From Labrenzia sp. CE80 (lineage in GTDB: Bacteria; Pseudomonadota; Alphaproteobacteria; Rhizobiales; Stappiaceae), in assembly GCF_009650605.1 (NCBI RefSeq), contig NZ_WAJT01000002.1, positions 372,001 through 436,000 of the forward strand: a stretch of 64,000 nt of DNA, in the 5' to 3' direction. Shown here piece after piece: positions 52,467-62,018 of the stretch (the stretch's first letter is position 1; every line of letters begins with the position of its first letter). A program made the translations under genes and the position numbers. Under the pieces are notes generated by a model. The model was not told where the DNA came from, did not search any database, and saw nothing but the letters and a program-made list of their open reading frames with translations.

Positions 52467-53549
52467 CTAGGATGAAAGACCGCCAAAGAGGGTCGGCAGG
52501 TCGAGCGGGCGAAAGCCGTAGTGCTGAATCCAGCGAACATCGGCGTCGAAGAAGGCACGCAGGTCCGGCATGCCGTACTTCAGCATGGCAAGGCGGTCGA
52601 TGCCGATGCCCCAGGCAAAGCCCTGATAGATGTCTGGATCAAGGCCGCAGTTGCGCAGGACATTCGGATGGACCATGCCGCAGCCTAGGATTTCCATCCA
52701 GTCGCTGCCTTCGCCAATCTTCACTTCGCCGCCGGAGCGGTCGCACTGGACGTCCACTTCCATGGATGGCTCAGTGAACGGGAAGAAGCTGGGCCGGAAC
52801 CGAAGCGTCACATTGTCGACCTCGAAAAACGCCTTGAGAAATTCCTCCAGGGTTCCTTTGAGATGACCGATGTGGCTGGACTTGTCGATGACCAGGCCTT
52901 CGACCTGGTGGAACATCGGCGTATGGGTCTGGTCACTGTCGCAGCGATAGGTTCTGCCAGGGATGATCACGCGGATCGGCGGTTCCTGGTTCCGCATCGT
53001 ACGGATCTGAACCGGGGACGTGTGTGTTCGAAGAAGCAGACGCTCACCATCTTCTTTTTCGTTAAAGAAGAACGTGTCGTGCATCTCACGGGCCGGGTGG
53101 CCTTCCGGAAAATTCAGGGCAGTGAAGTTTAGCTCGTCGGTCTCGATATCCGGACCTTCGGCAATCGCAAAGCCCATGTCGGCAAAGATCGCGGTCAACT
53201 CATCGGTGACCTGACTGACAGGGTGGATACGGCCGCTTTCAATCGGGCCTGCGCGCAGTGGCAAGGTAACGTCGACGCTTTCGCTGGCGAGGCGGGCTTC
53301 GAGAGCCGCTTCCGCGAGAACCGTCTTGCGCGTAGCGATGGCCTCGGTAACCCGCGCCTTGAGCCCGTTCAGGGCAGGACCCATGGTCTGACGCTCTTCA
53401 GGGCTCATCTTTCCGAGCGTTTTCATCTGCTCGGAGATCTTGCCTTTCTTGCCGAGGGCCGAAACACGGATCTCTTCAAGTTCAGCTTCGCTTGCGGCGC
53501 TTTCGACGGCGGCCAGAAGTTCGGTTTCAAGGGTGTTCAAGTCAGACAT
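52467..53549 (-). CDS. pheS: Phenylalanine-tRNA ligase alpha subunit
   Basis: 360 residues from ATG 53549 (MSDLNTLETELLAAVES); a longer frame exists but the family starts here. N-terminal coiled coil, then the class II core: HPVSQVTDELTAIFADMGF, TALNFPEGHPAREMHDTFF, LLRTHTSPVQIRTM (motif 2 region), FRPSFFPFTEPSMEVDVQC and AWGIGIDRLAMLKYG (motif 3). Activates phenylalanine. The 195-base leader upstream was checked for a Phe-rich attenuator peptide and none was found. rplT/rpmI are not adjacent. Confidence 0.97.
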   Translation of the reverse strand: MSDLNTLETELLAAVESAASEAELEEIRVSALGKKGKISEQMKTLGKMSPEERQTMGPALNGLKARVTEAIATRKTVLAEAALEARLASESVDVTLPLRAGPIESGRIHPVSQVTDELTAIFADMGFAIAEGPDIETDELNFTALNFPEGHPAREMHDTFFFNEKEDGERLLLRTHTSPVQIRTMRNQEPPIRVIIPGRTYRCDSDQTHTPMFHQVEGLVIDKSSHIGHLKGTLEEFLKAFFEVDNVTLRFRPSFFPFTEPSMEVDVQCDRSGGEVKIGEGSDWMEILGCGMVHPNVLRNCGLDPDIYQGFAWGIGIDRLAMLKYGMPDLRAFFDADVRWIQHYGFRPLDLPTLFGGLSS

Positions 53550-53743
53550 GGGTGCTCGATGTATCGTACAGCGCTCGCGCGCTCTTCGGTCGAAAATGAG
53601 GTCGACGGCTCTTTTAGCGAAAAAAGACCGCCGATGCCACGGGGCACTTTGCAATAAGTCCAGAAGTTTCACCCGCTAAGCAGGTGTATCTGAACTAAGA
53701 AGGTGCCGCTCAGCCCTGAGCGACTGCCATCAATCACCGCCGG

Positions 53744-54328
53744 TCATGACTTCTTGACGAATTCCGTCAGGATCACGATGCGCTGGTCGTTGACCCGCCC
53801 TTCGATCTGCTCGGCATTGTCATGGACAAGTGAAATGTTACGCACTGCGGTGCCACGCTTTGCGGTAAAGCCTGCTCCTTTGACCTTCAGGTCCTTGATC
53901 AAGGTCACGGTATCGCCGCCGTTGAGCACGGCCCCGTGGGTGTCCTTATGGACAATGGCAGCGTCATCATCGTCTGCTGATTTAGTCGCGCCAGCCTTTG
54001 CCCAGGCCAATGTCTCGTCATCCAGGTAGAGCATATCCAAGAGGTCTCTCGCCCACGTCTCTTCAGGCAGCTGATTCAGCAGCCGCCAGGCGGTGACCTG
54101 AACGGCGGGCTCTTGGCTCCACGCGCTGTCGTTGAGACAAAGCAAGTGCTTCGCATCAAGCGGGCTCTCTCCCCGGATTTGTTTGGCGCAGGTTTCACAG
54201 ACTAGAATTGTCCGTTCGATTTGATCGGGGGTTCCACCGTCGACATCTAAAGACGACAACGCGTCCGCATTCGCGCAGATCTCGCAGACGTCTCCGGCGC
54301 GCACGCGCAGTTCCGTTTCCAGGCTCAT
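53744..54328 (-). CDS. PhnA/YjdM-family zinc-ribbon protein
   Basis: 194 residues. The N-terminal zinc ribbon has CEICANAD and LVCETCAKQI; the C-terminal PhnA domain reads VHKDTHGAVLNGGDTVTLIKDLKVKGAGFTAKRGTAVRNISL. Despite the historical name it is not known to act on phosphonates. The central section (CLNDSAWSQEPAVQVTAWRLLNQL) is as in long alphaproteobacterial forms. Separated from lepA upstream by a terminator hairpin. Confidence 0.9.
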   Translation of the reverse strand: MSLETELRVRAGDVCEICANADALSSLDVDGGTPDQIERTILVCETCAKQIRGESPLDAKHLLCLNDSAWSQEPAVQVTAWRLLNQLPEETWARDLLDMLYLDDETLAWAKAGATKSADDDDAAIVHKDTHGAVLNGGDTVTLIKDLKVKGAGFTAKRGTAVRNISLVHDNAEQIEGRVNDQRIVILTEFVKKS

Positions 54329-54354
54329 TGATCAACTCTCTATAAAAATGACAA

Positions 54355-54371
54355 CGCCGGCAGAGCCGGCG
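54355..54371 (-). terminator. Intrinsic terminator after lepA
   Basis: CGCCGGC (54355-54361) and GCCGGCG (54365-54371) form a seven-base GC stem with a three-base loop. On the minus strand it is followed by TTGTCATTTTT. It lies between the lepA stop and the PhnA-type gene. Confidence 0.75.
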
Positions 54372-54420
54372 GTGTTTAATGAATAATAAGACGTCGCCGC
54401 TGCACAGCACTGAAGGCTGC

Positions 54421-56226
54421 TCAGTCGTCCATCTTCAGAGCCTGAATAAAGGCTTCCTGAGGAATTTCGACCTTGCCGAATTGACGCATCTTCTTTTTAC
54501 CGGCCTTCTGCTTTTCCAGCAGCTTGCGTTTACGGGTGGCATCGCCACCGTAGCACTTTGCGGTCACGTCCTTGCGGAGAGCCGACAGCGTTTCACGCGC
54601 AATCACGCGGCCACCGATCGCTGCCTGGATCGGGATCTTGAACATGTGACGGGGAATGAGCTCCTTCAGCTTTTCCACCATCGCACGGCCACGGCGCTCT
54701 GCCTGGCTGCGGTGAACAAGAACGGAGAGGGCGTCGACCGGCTCTTCGTTGACTAGGATCGACATGCGGACAAGATCGCCTTCCCGGTATTCAGAGATTG
54801 TATAATCGAACGACGCGTAGCCCTTGGAGATCGACTTCAGCCGGTCATAGAAGTCGAAAACCACTTCATTGAGCGGGAGATCGTAGGTCAACATCGCCCG
54901 GCTGCCGACGTAGTTCAGGTCGATCTGGATCCCGCGGCGCTCCTGACAGAGCTTCAGGATGCCACCGAGGTAGTCATCCGGTGTCATGATCGTGGCACGG
55001 ATCCAGGGCTCACGGATCTCGTTGATTTTCACCACATCAGGCATGTCGGCCGGGTTGTGCAGCTCGACTTCGGTCTCATCTGTCAACGTCATCTGATAGA
55101 CAACGGAGGGAGCTGTCGCGATGAGATCAAGATTGAATTCCCGCTCGAGCCGCTCCTGCACGATCTCCAGATGGAGCAGGCCTAGGAAGCCACAGCGGAA
55201 GCCAAATCCGAGTGCCGCAGAGGTTTCCATCTCATAGGAGAAGCTTGCGTCGTTCAGGCGGAGCTTGCCCATGGCAGCACGAAGGTCTTCAAAGTCATTG
55301 GCGTCCACCGGGAACAATCCGCAGAAAACCACCGGCTGAGCCGGTTTGAAGCCCGGCAGGGCTTCGGCACAGGGCTTCTTGTCGAGCGTGATCGTGTCAC
55401 CCACGCGCGTATCGGCCACTTCCTTGATGGAGCCGGTGAAGACGCCGATCTCGCCCGTCTTCAACTCCTCGACCTGCAGGAACTTCGGCGTCATGACGCC
55501 AACGCGGTCGATATCATAAGCAGCGCCTGTGCCCATCATCTTGATCTTCTGGCCCTTTTTAAGGGATCCATCGATGATGCGGACAAGGACCATCACACCC
55601 AAATAGGTATCATACCAGCTGTCGACCAGCATCGCCTTGAGTGTCTCATCCGGGTCACCCTCAGGGGCGGGCAGTTTTTCAACGATGGCCTCCAGCACGT
55701 CATCGACGCCAAGGCCCGTCTTGGCGGAGATCATGCAGGCTTCTGACGCGTCGATGCCGATGACGTCCTCGATCTGCTCCTTGATCCGATCTGGTTCAGC
55801 GGCTGGCAGGTCGATTTTATTAAGCACGGTGACAATTTCGTGGTCGTTCTCAATCGCCTGGTAGACGTTCGCAAGGGTCTGGGCTTCAACGCCCTGACTG
55901 GCATCGACCACAAGCAGGGAACCCTCGCAGGCTGCTAGGGATCGGGAAACTTCATAGGCAAAGTCGACGTGACCTGGTGTGTCGATCAGGTTCAAAACAT
56001 ACTGCTGTCCGTTCTTGGCATTGTAGATCAGTCGCACAGTTTGCGCCTTGATCGTGATGCCGCGTTCGCGTTCGATATCCATCGAATCGAGAACCTGAGA
56101 TGTCATCTCGCGGTCGGTCATTGTTCCTGTCATCTGGATCAGCCGATCGGCAAGCGTAGACTTGCCGTGGTCGATATGAGCCACGATGGAGAAATTGCGG
56201 ATGTTGGAAAGTGTCTTCGTCGTCAT
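54421..56226 (-). CDS. lepA: Elongation factor 4 (LepA), ribosome back-translocase GTPase
   Basis: 601 residues, standard length. GTPase motifs: AHIDHGKSTLADRL (G1), RERGITIKAQTV (G2), DTPGHVDF (G3), LNKIDLPAA (G4) and SAKTGLG (G5). The LepA-specific C-terminal domain is intact (RKLLEKQKAGKKKMRQFG). Binds stalled ribosomes and promotes back-translocation or assembly. Monocistronic, ending at a terminator. Confidence 0.97.
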   Translation of the reverse strand: MTTKTLSNIRNFSIVAHIDHGKSTLADRLIQMTGTMTDREMTSQVLDSMDIERERGITIKAQTVRLIYNAKNGQQYVLNLIDTPGHVDFAYEVSRSLAACEGSLLVVDASQGVEAQTLANVYQAIENDHEIVTVLNKIDLPAAEPDRIKEQIEDVIGIDASEACMISAKTGLGVDDVLEAIVEKLPAPEGDPDETLKAMLVDSWYDTYLGVMVLVRIIDGSLKKGQKIKMMGTGAAYDIDRVGVMTPKFLQVEELKTGEIGVFTGSIKEVADTRVGDTITLDKKPCAEALPGFKPAQPVVFCGLFPVDANDFEDLRAAMGKLRLNDASFSYEMETSAALGFGFRCGFLGLLHLEIVQERLEREFNLDLIATAPSVVYQMTLTDETEVELHNPADMPDVVKINEIREPWIRATIMTPDDYLGGILKLCQERRGIQIDLNYVGSRAMLTYDLPLNEVVFDFYDRLKSISKGYASFDYTISEYREGDLVRMSILVNEEPVDALSVLVHRSQAERRGRAMVEKLKELIPRHMFKIPIQAAIGGRVIARETLSALRKDVTAKCYGGDATRKRKLLEKQKAGKKKMRQFGKVEIPQEAFIQALKMDD

Positions 56227-56382
56227 GGCGACCGTTTAGCACCGAGAAGCCGGATCGCAAAGGAATTTGGCGGTTGAATTCGGCTCTATATGCGGATTTT
56301 CGGTGATCGTGCGTTGTTGTTGGGTGGCTTCTTGGAAGCTGCTTCACACCGTCATCTCTTCAGAAGCTCTCTGCCATTCCCA

Positions 56383-57297
56383 TTAACCCGACAAATTGTC
56401 CGTCAAAATCTTGCCAAGTGTGCGGCATTCTCGTGCAACTTCGCTGGCGAACTCTTTCATGTGTGTTTCCTCCAAAGTCGCCATGTTCCGCACAACAAGT
56501 GCGATATCACGATGAAGCGGTTCTAGGTCCCGTGGTTTGATTTCCACGAGCTGGCCAGTCTCAAGCGATGACGAAACGGCGGAGCGCGCGAAGAAACCAA
56601 TCCCTTCTCCTGCTTCGACGAGGCTTTTTCCCGGATTTGTCGGAAGCTCGACCTGGACAGGAGCATTCAATGCAAAAGACATCGCGGTCGGTGGGGCAAT
56701 TTGCCACCAGCCAAGGTGAAGGTAGCGCGGGGCCTTCTCCAAGATCTCTGTCATTGACGGCGATGAGCCAAGTTTCCTCGCGAGCGTCGGCGCAGCGACA
56801 AGCGGGGCATCCTCGCGGACGATCAGTAAAGGCTCTGCACTGGTTAAAATCGGATCAAGGTTTGGCCAACACATGATCGCCAGCTCGACCTCTTGCTCAT
56901 GAAGCATAGTGGCGATTTGATTGTGCCGGCCCTCCCGGACCACGACGTCAATGATAGGATTGCGCCGCTGAAAGCGGAGCAAAGCTTCGCTAATCAGGGG
57001 CATGATCATGGTTGATAGAGATCCAACTGAAAGTCGACCTCGTTCTGCCCGTCGTAAGGTCTCACGCGCCTCCTGAAGCACGCCGAGCATGCGTCTGCAG
57101 TAAGGAAGGAAGCCAATTCCTTGATCCGTCAATTGGATCTGTCGTCCCCGTTTGAAAAGTTGGACGCCCAAGGCGGTTTCAAGCGCCTGCACGCGCATAG
57201 AAACGGTTGCCTGTGTAACATTTAGTCGTGCCGAGGCCTTGGTGAAGCTGCCATCGCGAACAACGCGATCGAAGGTGCGAAGCTGATCTATATCCAT
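56383..57297 (-). CDS. LysR-family transcriptional regulator
   Basis: 304 residues. The N-terminal winged helix (DQLRTFDRVVRDGSFTKASARLNVTQATVSMRVQALETALGVQLFKR) is textbook LysR; the remainder is the two-lobed effector domain (ESLLIVREDAPLVAAPT region). Divergent from an acetyltransferase gene across 81 very A+T-rich bases (57298-57378), the usual arrangement for a LysR protein controlling its neighbour. Effector unknown. Confidence 0.92.
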   Translation of the reverse strand: MDIDQLRTFDRVVRDGSFTKASARLNVTQATVSMRVQALETALGVQLFKRGRQIQLTDQGIGFLPYCRRMLGVLQEARETLRRAERGRLSVGSLSTMIMPLISEALLRFQRRNPIIDVVVREGRHNQIATMLHEQEVELAIMCWPNLDPILTSAEPLLIVREDAPLVAAPTLARKLGSSPSMTEILEKAPRYLHLGWWQIAPPTAMSFALNAPVQVELPTNPGKSLVEAGEGIGFFARSAVSSSLETGQLVEIKPRDLEPLHRDIALVVRNMATLEETHMKEFASEVARECRTLGKILTDNLSG

Positions 57298-57378
57298 TAG
57301 TATTGCTAATGTGAGAGATAATTTCTTTTGTTATTTTATATAATATGATGAATAAAACTAATTTGAAACGGGTAACTC

Positions 57379-57897
57379 ATGCTTCTCCGACATGCTGTTC
57401 CTGAAGACCTTCCCGGTCTTCTTGATATCCACAACAACGCAGTAAAGACATTGAAGGCGATCTGGACCGATAAGTTGGACACGCTGGAGGATAGAACGAC
57501 CTGGTTTGAGGAGAGAACACAGGCGGGCTATCCTGTTTTTGTGGTGGAGAATGAAGCGGGTGATGTGATCGGATTCGGTTCTTTTGGTCCGTATCGACCA
57601 AAGGAGGGGTATCGCCTAACGGTTGAGCATTCGATCTACATTTTACCTCAGGCAAGAGGCAAAGGCGCAGGCGGTCTGTTGCTTGAGAAGTTGATCGAAG
57701 TTGCTCGGGGCCAAGGATATCATGTGATGTTGGCAGCGGTTGATGGTGAGAATGCCGGTTCCATTGCACTACACTTAAAGTTTGGTTTTAAATCCGTGGG
57801 GCGCATTCCCCAGATTGGCGTAAAATTTGGTAAGTGGCTTGATTTGGTATTGATGTCTCTCGTCCTGGATGACCGAGTACGGCCGCCGCAAGACTAA
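57379..57897 (+). CDS. GNAT N-acetyltransferase (phosphinothricin acetyltransferase-like)
   Basis: 172 residues. Opening MLLRHAVPEDLPGLLDIHNNAV, core VVENEAGDVIGFGSFGPYRPKEGYRLTVEHSIYI, acetyl-CoA loop QARGKGAGGLLLEKLI and IALHLKFGFKSVGRIPQIGVKFGKWLDLVLM match the Pat/YncA group, which acetylates phosphinothricin, methionine sulfoximine or related amino acids. Probably regulated by the divergent LysR gene. Confidence 0.88.
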   Translation: MLLRHAVPEDLPGLLDIHNNAVKTLKAIWTDKLDTLEDRTTWFEERTQAGYPVFVVENEAGDVIGFGSFGPYRPKEGYRLTVEHSIYILPQARGKGAGGLLLEKLIEVARGQGYHVMLAAVDGENAGSIALHLKFGFKSVGRIPQIGVKFGKWLDLVLMSLVLDDRVRPPQD

Positions 57898-57912
57898 GAA
57901 AAGCGGTTAAAG

Positions 57913-58956
57913 CTACTGCGCAGCCAGCACAGTTTTGCAGCTTTTCGGCAGTGCGCCGAGTGCCATTGGTCTCTTCTTGACGACCTTAGGCTTCTTGTTC
58001 GGATCCTTCGGCTTCTTTGGCACCCATGGTTCATCGGACAGCCAGTAAGTCAGTTCTTTTCCGCAGCCATCGCCGGGAGGTGGAGGGTTCTGATTCTTGC
58101 ATCCGCTGCTGTCCGTCGGGCAGGTGAGGCGCACGTGAAAGTGATAGTGGTGTCCCCACCAGGGCCGCACTGTTCTCAGCCAAGACCTGTCCTTGCCGGT
58201 TTCAAACTCGCAGAGCGCCTTCTTGATGGTCGGGCTAACGAAAATTCGGGCAACCCGTTTGTCTGAAGCTGCTCGTCGGATCAGTCGGGCACGCGAATCT
58301 GTCCACTTTCTGGGATCGACGCTGCGGTCCGCATCTTTGACGTCAAGCGGACCCTTCAGCATCGAGATCGCAGAGATCTCTTCCCGCTCTTTTGCCGTCA
58401 AACGGCGATCAGGCATCTCGGTCAGCCAAATGTCTGCATCAAGGCCGATCTGGTGACTTGCATGGCCTGAAAGCATCGGACCGCCGCGTGGCTGCGCCAG
58501 ATCTCCGACCAGAAGTCCACGCCAGCCGAGAGACGGCGCGTCGTTTGACAAGTCCTTGAGGAACTGCACCAGCTCCGGATGCCCCCAATTTCGGTTCCGG
58601 GACAGGCGCATGACCTGCCAATTTGCACCGTCTGCCGGAAGAGCTGCGCCGCCGGCAAGGCAACCCTTTGCATAGGACCCGATAGCGCGTGCCGCCAACG
58701 GTGCTGAATTGGTCATCGCCCCGAAATAGAGCTTCGCGGGCTGGTCGTCACGTAAAACCAGCTGCTGCTTCATAGGCGAGTTCGCACTGTTTTTTGATGG
58801 TGTCGCTTTTTGGGTTGGTACTGGTACAGCCAGAATCTCAGTTGCAGGCTTTTCCGATGGCAATGGGATAGCGCCTGCCAAGCCGGGGAGTGCGGCAATC
58901 AATGTTATGGGCCAGATGATTTGCTGGCGAACAAATTGTAAGGACACTCTCACCAC
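57913..58956 (-). CDS. mepA: Penicillin-insensitive murein endopeptidase
   Basis: 347 residues from GTG 58956, preceded by AAGGGA; no ATG is available before the signal peptide (IIWPITLIAALPGLAGA). LAS metallopeptidase motifs: GGPMLSGHASHQIGLDADIWL (zinc His and Asp) and WGHHYHFHVRLTCP (second zinc site). Cleaves D-Ala-mDAP cross-links in the periplasm. The C-terminus is Lys/Pro-rich (PWVPKKPKDPNKKPKVVKK). A 64-base gap separates it from the upstream patatin gene in the same direction. Confidence 0.9.
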   Translation of the reverse strand: MVRVSLQFVRQQIIWPITLIAALPGLAGAIPLPSEKPATEILAVPVPTQKATPSKNSANSPMKQQLVLRDDQPAKLYFGAMTNSAPLAARAIGSYAKGCLAGGAALPADGANWQVMRLSRNRNWGHPELVQFLKDLSNDAPSLGWRGLLVGDLAQPRGGPMLSGHASHQIGLDADIWLTEMPDRRLTAKEREEISAISMLKGPLDVKDADRSVDPRKWTDSRARLIRRAASDKRVARIFVSPTIKKALCEFETGKDRSWLRTVRPWWGHHYHFHVRLTCPTDSSGCKNQNPPPPGDGCGKELTYWLSDEPWVPKKPKDPNKKPKVVKKRPMALGALPKSCKTVLAAQ

Positions 58957-59020
58957 GTTTGATCCCTTGTTATGCAGCGGAAACTGGCTTTCTCGGCATT
59001 GGCGGCGAGGAATGCCAGGA

Positions 59021-60064
59021 TCAGCCCGCCTTGGCCGAAATGAGAAGGTCCGCAATCTCATCAAGGATAAGGGTCTCATCCCGAATAATGCGGTCGGCAG
59101 CTCCGTTCAGCTGCAGAATATTGCCAGGTCTTGCATTGTCCATCGCTTCGGCTTCGGCCGGAATATCGCCATCGATGCGGATATACCGAGTTTCGCCAAG
59201 ATCGGTGAAAAGGCAATCTGCTTGATAGCTCGCGGTCTGCGATTGGCCATCCGTGAAGATAGAGAGAATTGGAGCGCCGTTTGAAGGTAGCATCCAGCCA
59301 AGCGCTCCCCAGCCTGACGCTTCGTGATAGTTGAAAGAACGCTCTGGAGCATGGCCGGTGCCAAGAGAGATGAGCGTGATGTCCTCTGCGGCCCAGCCCA
59401 TCTTGCGCGCTTCGATGTAGGCGGCGATTGCCGGATCGTTCATGAAGACGGCGCCGTCGATCAACACATCTTCGCCGCCACGCGTAAGGTTTTCGATCTT
59501 CGCCGGCTCGAAAAAGGATGGTGCGGCTGTCGTCGCGCGTACAGCCTGCCAGAGATAATAATCGTCAGGCTTGCTGCCGTCGTGTTGACGGCCATTTGTC
59601 ATGAAAACCGCTTTGCGTTTCTCGATATCATATGCAGTGAGAACAAGATTGGTAAGAGCGCTTGCCATGGAGGTCCAGCCAAAGCGCTCCTTTAGGATGT
59701 TCTCCAGCGGCCGTGCATCATAGCTTTCGTCAAACAAACCGAAGGGATTGGTCACGAAGCGCCCAAGTCTCTTGCCGAGTGAATGGGTGAAAATATCGCG
59801 CGCATCTCGCTCATAGAACTCTCTGAGTGTGCCAAGCGTTGCAGCTGCTTCGCCCTTCGCTCCTCCCGGTTTTGGGGCAGAAAGCCCCGCCGCGATCAAG
59901 CCGCCGGTCGATGTACCACAAATGAGGTCGAAACACTGGTGCATCGCGAGCTGGACACCTTTGTGCGCCATGCGGCTTTCAAGGCTTTCCAAAATACGGA
60001 TCGGAATAAGTCCGCGTACCCCGCCACCATCAATTGACAAAATAAAGTATTTTTCTCGAGCCAT
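59021..60064 (-). CDS. Patatin-like phospholipase
   Basis: 347 residues. ILSIDGGGVRGLIPIRIL forms the oxyanion hole, LICGTSTGGLIAAGL carries the nucleophile Ser, and DVLIDGAVFMNDPAIAAY the catalytic Asp. No signal peptide or membrane helix; likely cytoplasmic lipid acyl hydrolase. No cyclase or other defence gene is adjacent, so a CBASS-effector role is not supported. Same direction as mepA, divergent from the M42 peptidase. Confidence 0.9.
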   Translation of the reverse strand: MAREKYFILSIDGGGVRGLIPIRILESLESRMAHKGVQLAMHQCFDLICGTSTGGLIAAGLSAPKPGGAKGEAAATLGTLREFYERDARDIFTHSLGKRLGRFVTNPFGLFDESYDARPLENILKERFGWTSMASALTNLVLTAYDIEKRKAVFMTNGRQHDGSKPDDYYLWQAVRATTAAPSFFEPAKIENLTRGGEDVLIDGAVFMNDPAIAAYIEARKMGWAAEDITLISLGTGHAPERSFNYHEASGWGALGWMLPSNGAPILSIFTDGQSQTASYQADCLFTDLGETRYIRIDGDIPAEAEAMDNARPGNILQLNGAADRIIRDETLILDEIADLLISAKAG

Positions 60065-60330
60065 GCCACTCTCTTCAACACAGTGAATGGAAATTCAGGC
60101 GCTGGAGCTGCGCTTCTTTAACGTTGCAAAATCCTCTTTCGCAATTGCGACACTGCCATGGCGGTCCGGCATGTGTCTGCACAAATTTCGGCGTTGGAAA
60201 AGAAGCGGTAAAAGCGGGCCATGGTGTTTTAAAGGTACTTCACTTCGGTCAGGTTTTATGCCGCCACTTCCAACACGATCAGCTTCTCGATAGGGTAGCA
60301 TACCGTCCCACACAACAATACAGGGCCCCC

Positions 60331-61377
60331 ATGAACATCGACCTACTGCGCCGACTTTGCGAGACGCCTGGAGTTCCAGGCCACGAACACCGAGTACGTG
60401 AACTGATCCTGTCCGAGATCGAGGGCCTCTTTGACGAGGTCACGGTGGATCCCATGGGGTCGCTCTTGTGCAAGCGAAACCCGCGCAAAGCCACCAAGAA
60501 AAAAGAGCCGCCCAAGAAGGTCATGCTGCTCTGCCATATGGATGAGATCGGTTTTCTGGTGTCCCACGTGACTGAAAAAGGGTTCCTTCATGTTCAGCCG
60601 GTCGGTGGCTTCGACCCGAGGAACCTGTTTTCAAGGCGGGTTCTCGTTTCCACCGATGATGGTGACTACAAGGGCGTGATGAACCCGGGTGGCCGACCAA
60701 TTCATATTTCCTCCGCTGAGGAACGCAAGAAGATCCCGGAACCGGCAGATTTTGTCGTGGACTTGGGGATGGGGGAAGAGGCCCAGGAAAAGATCAGCAT
60801 TGGCGACATGGTGACCATGGATGAGCCGCTTATTGAAATGGGCGACAAGATCGTTTCCAAGGCGTTGGACAATCGCATTGCGTGCTGGCTTGGCATCGAG
60901 GCCGTAAGGGCTCTTGGTAACTCAAAGCACGCCTGCGAGATCCATGTGGCATTCACCTGTCAGGAAGAGGTCGGCTTGCGTGGCGCACGGACCGCGGCAT
61001 TTGCGATCAAGCCGGACATCGGCTTTGGCGTCGACACGACGCTTGCCTGCGACACACCGGGTGTGCCGGAACAGGATCGGACCACAGTTCAGGGCGAAGG
61101 CTTTGGTCTTCACGTCAAGGATTCCAGCTTCATTGCCGACCGGGATCTGGTCAAGGAAGTCGAGGCACTGGCTGTGAAGTCAAAAATTCCATTCCAGCGC
61201 ACGATGCTCAAGGCTGGAGGTCAGGATGGAGCTGCGGCGCAGCAGGCTGCGGCGGGTGCAAAGGCCGTCGGGATCGTTGTCGGGACAAGATACATCCACA
61301 CCGTCACGGAAATGATCCACCGCGATGATCTCAAGGCCGCGTGCGATATCCTCACAGCCTATCTGAAAAAGGCTTGA
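60331..61377 (+). CDS. M42-family (glutamyl/endoglucanase-type) metallo-aminopeptidase
   Basis: 348 residues from ATG 60331 (MNIDLLRRLCETPGVPGHEHRV), after CAGGG; the open frame upstream to 60124 is not coding-like. Metal ligands and base are seen in LLCHMDEIGFLV, ALDNRIACWLGIEA, FTCQEEVGLRGARTA, GFGVDTTLACDTPG and TRYIHTVTEMIHRDDL. Dinuclear zinc aminopeptidase of the FrvX/YsdC group. A basic insert (RKATKKKEPPKKV, about 50-62) is unusual. Convergent with the next gene. Confidence 0.9.
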   Translation: MNIDLLRRLCETPGVPGHEHRVRELILSEIEGLFDEVTVDPMGSLLCKRNPRKATKKKEPPKKVMLLCHMDEIGFLVSHVTEKGFLHVQPVGGFDPRNLFSRRVLVSTDDGDYKGVMNPGGRPIHISSAEERKKIPEPADFVVDLGMGEEAQEKISIGDMVTMDEPLIEMGDKIVSKALDNRIACWLGIEAVRALGNSKHACEIHVAFTCQEEVGLRGARTAAFAIKPDIGFGVDTTLACDTPGVPEQDRTTVQGEGFGLHVKDSSFIADRDLVKEVEALAVKSKIPFQRTMLKAGGQDGAAAQQAAAGAKAVGIVVGTRYIHTVTEMIHRDDLKAACDILTAYLKKA

Positions 61378-61381
61378 ATTA

Positions 61382-61963
61382 TCAAGCGATGCCGGCGAGC
61401 AAGTTTCCGACCTGGTCGCCGGTTCCCGCATAGGCGGAGCTGACAGAAGCGCTCTGATAGCTTGCGCTCACATTGCCGAAGTCAGCCTCGATGTTCGACG
61501 CACTTGCGGAACGAACCGAAAGGCCAGTAGCGCTGTCATAGGACACTCGCTCGTAGGAAACGAACTCGGCTGAGATCGTGTTCCCGCCAATCTCGGCTTC
61601 GATCGTGGTCGTTGAAACCGTGGCGCTCTCGTAGGACGTCGAAGAGCTGGATGACGTGCCCTCTTCCATGCCGAGTGCGGATTTCAGACGGCCCGCTGTC
61701 TTTTGATAGTCTTCGATCTTGGCCAGCGCATTTCTTTCGCTGTCCTCGTCGTTCTCACCTCTGCCCATCTCCACAGCCGTTTGAAGAGCTGCGATGACGG
61801 AGGCATCCTCCTCCGCCTTTTTGGAAGCAGCTTCCAGAGCGGTTAACGTCGGGGCGGCGTTGTTTTCCTGATCCGAGCCAAGCTGGGCCTTTCCTGATCC
61901 AGCCTGGAAGGAGGCCGTGAGGATGCTGGTGCTCTGAGTCGTCGTTTCGATGGAAAGCTGCAT
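61382..61963 (-). CDS. Ser/Thr-rich low-complexity protein of unknown function
   Basis: About 193 residues from ATG 61963. No signal peptide or membrane helix. An N-terminal Thr/Ser-rich tract (SIETTTQSTSILTASFQAG), a charged helical centre (ALEAASKKAEEDASVIAALQ, NDEDSERNALAKIEDYQKTAGRLKSALG) and a Ser/Tyr/Ala-rich C-terminal half (TSYESATVSTTTIEAEIGG, VSASYQSASVSSAYAG). Such composition resembles secreted or surface proteins, including substrates of type I secretion, but no nonapeptide repeats are present. Unknown. Confidence 0.6.
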   Translation of the reverse strand: MQLSIETTTQSTSILTASFQAGSGKAQLGSDQENNAAPTLTALEAASKKAEEDASVIAALQTAVEMGRGENDEDSERNALAKIEDYQKTAGRLKSALGMEEGTSSSSSTSYESATVSTTTIEAEIGGNTISAEFVSYERVSYDSATGLSVRSASASNIEADFGNVSASYQSASVSSAYAGTGDQVGNLLAGIA

Positions 61964-62018
61964 GCGAGCCTCGGGCAAAGGGATAGATCTCTCTAAAAGT
62001 TAGACTCCGCTCAAATGC

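Noticed and set aside
53550..53743. Phenylalanine attenuator upstream of pheS
   Set aside because: No short Phe-rich leader peptide with alternative hairpins could be found in the leader.
59021..60064. Patatin as a CBASS (CapV-type) phage-defence effector
   Set aside because: No nucleotide cyclase, E1/E2-like, JAB or other defence gene is next to it; neighbours are cell-wall and peptidase genes.
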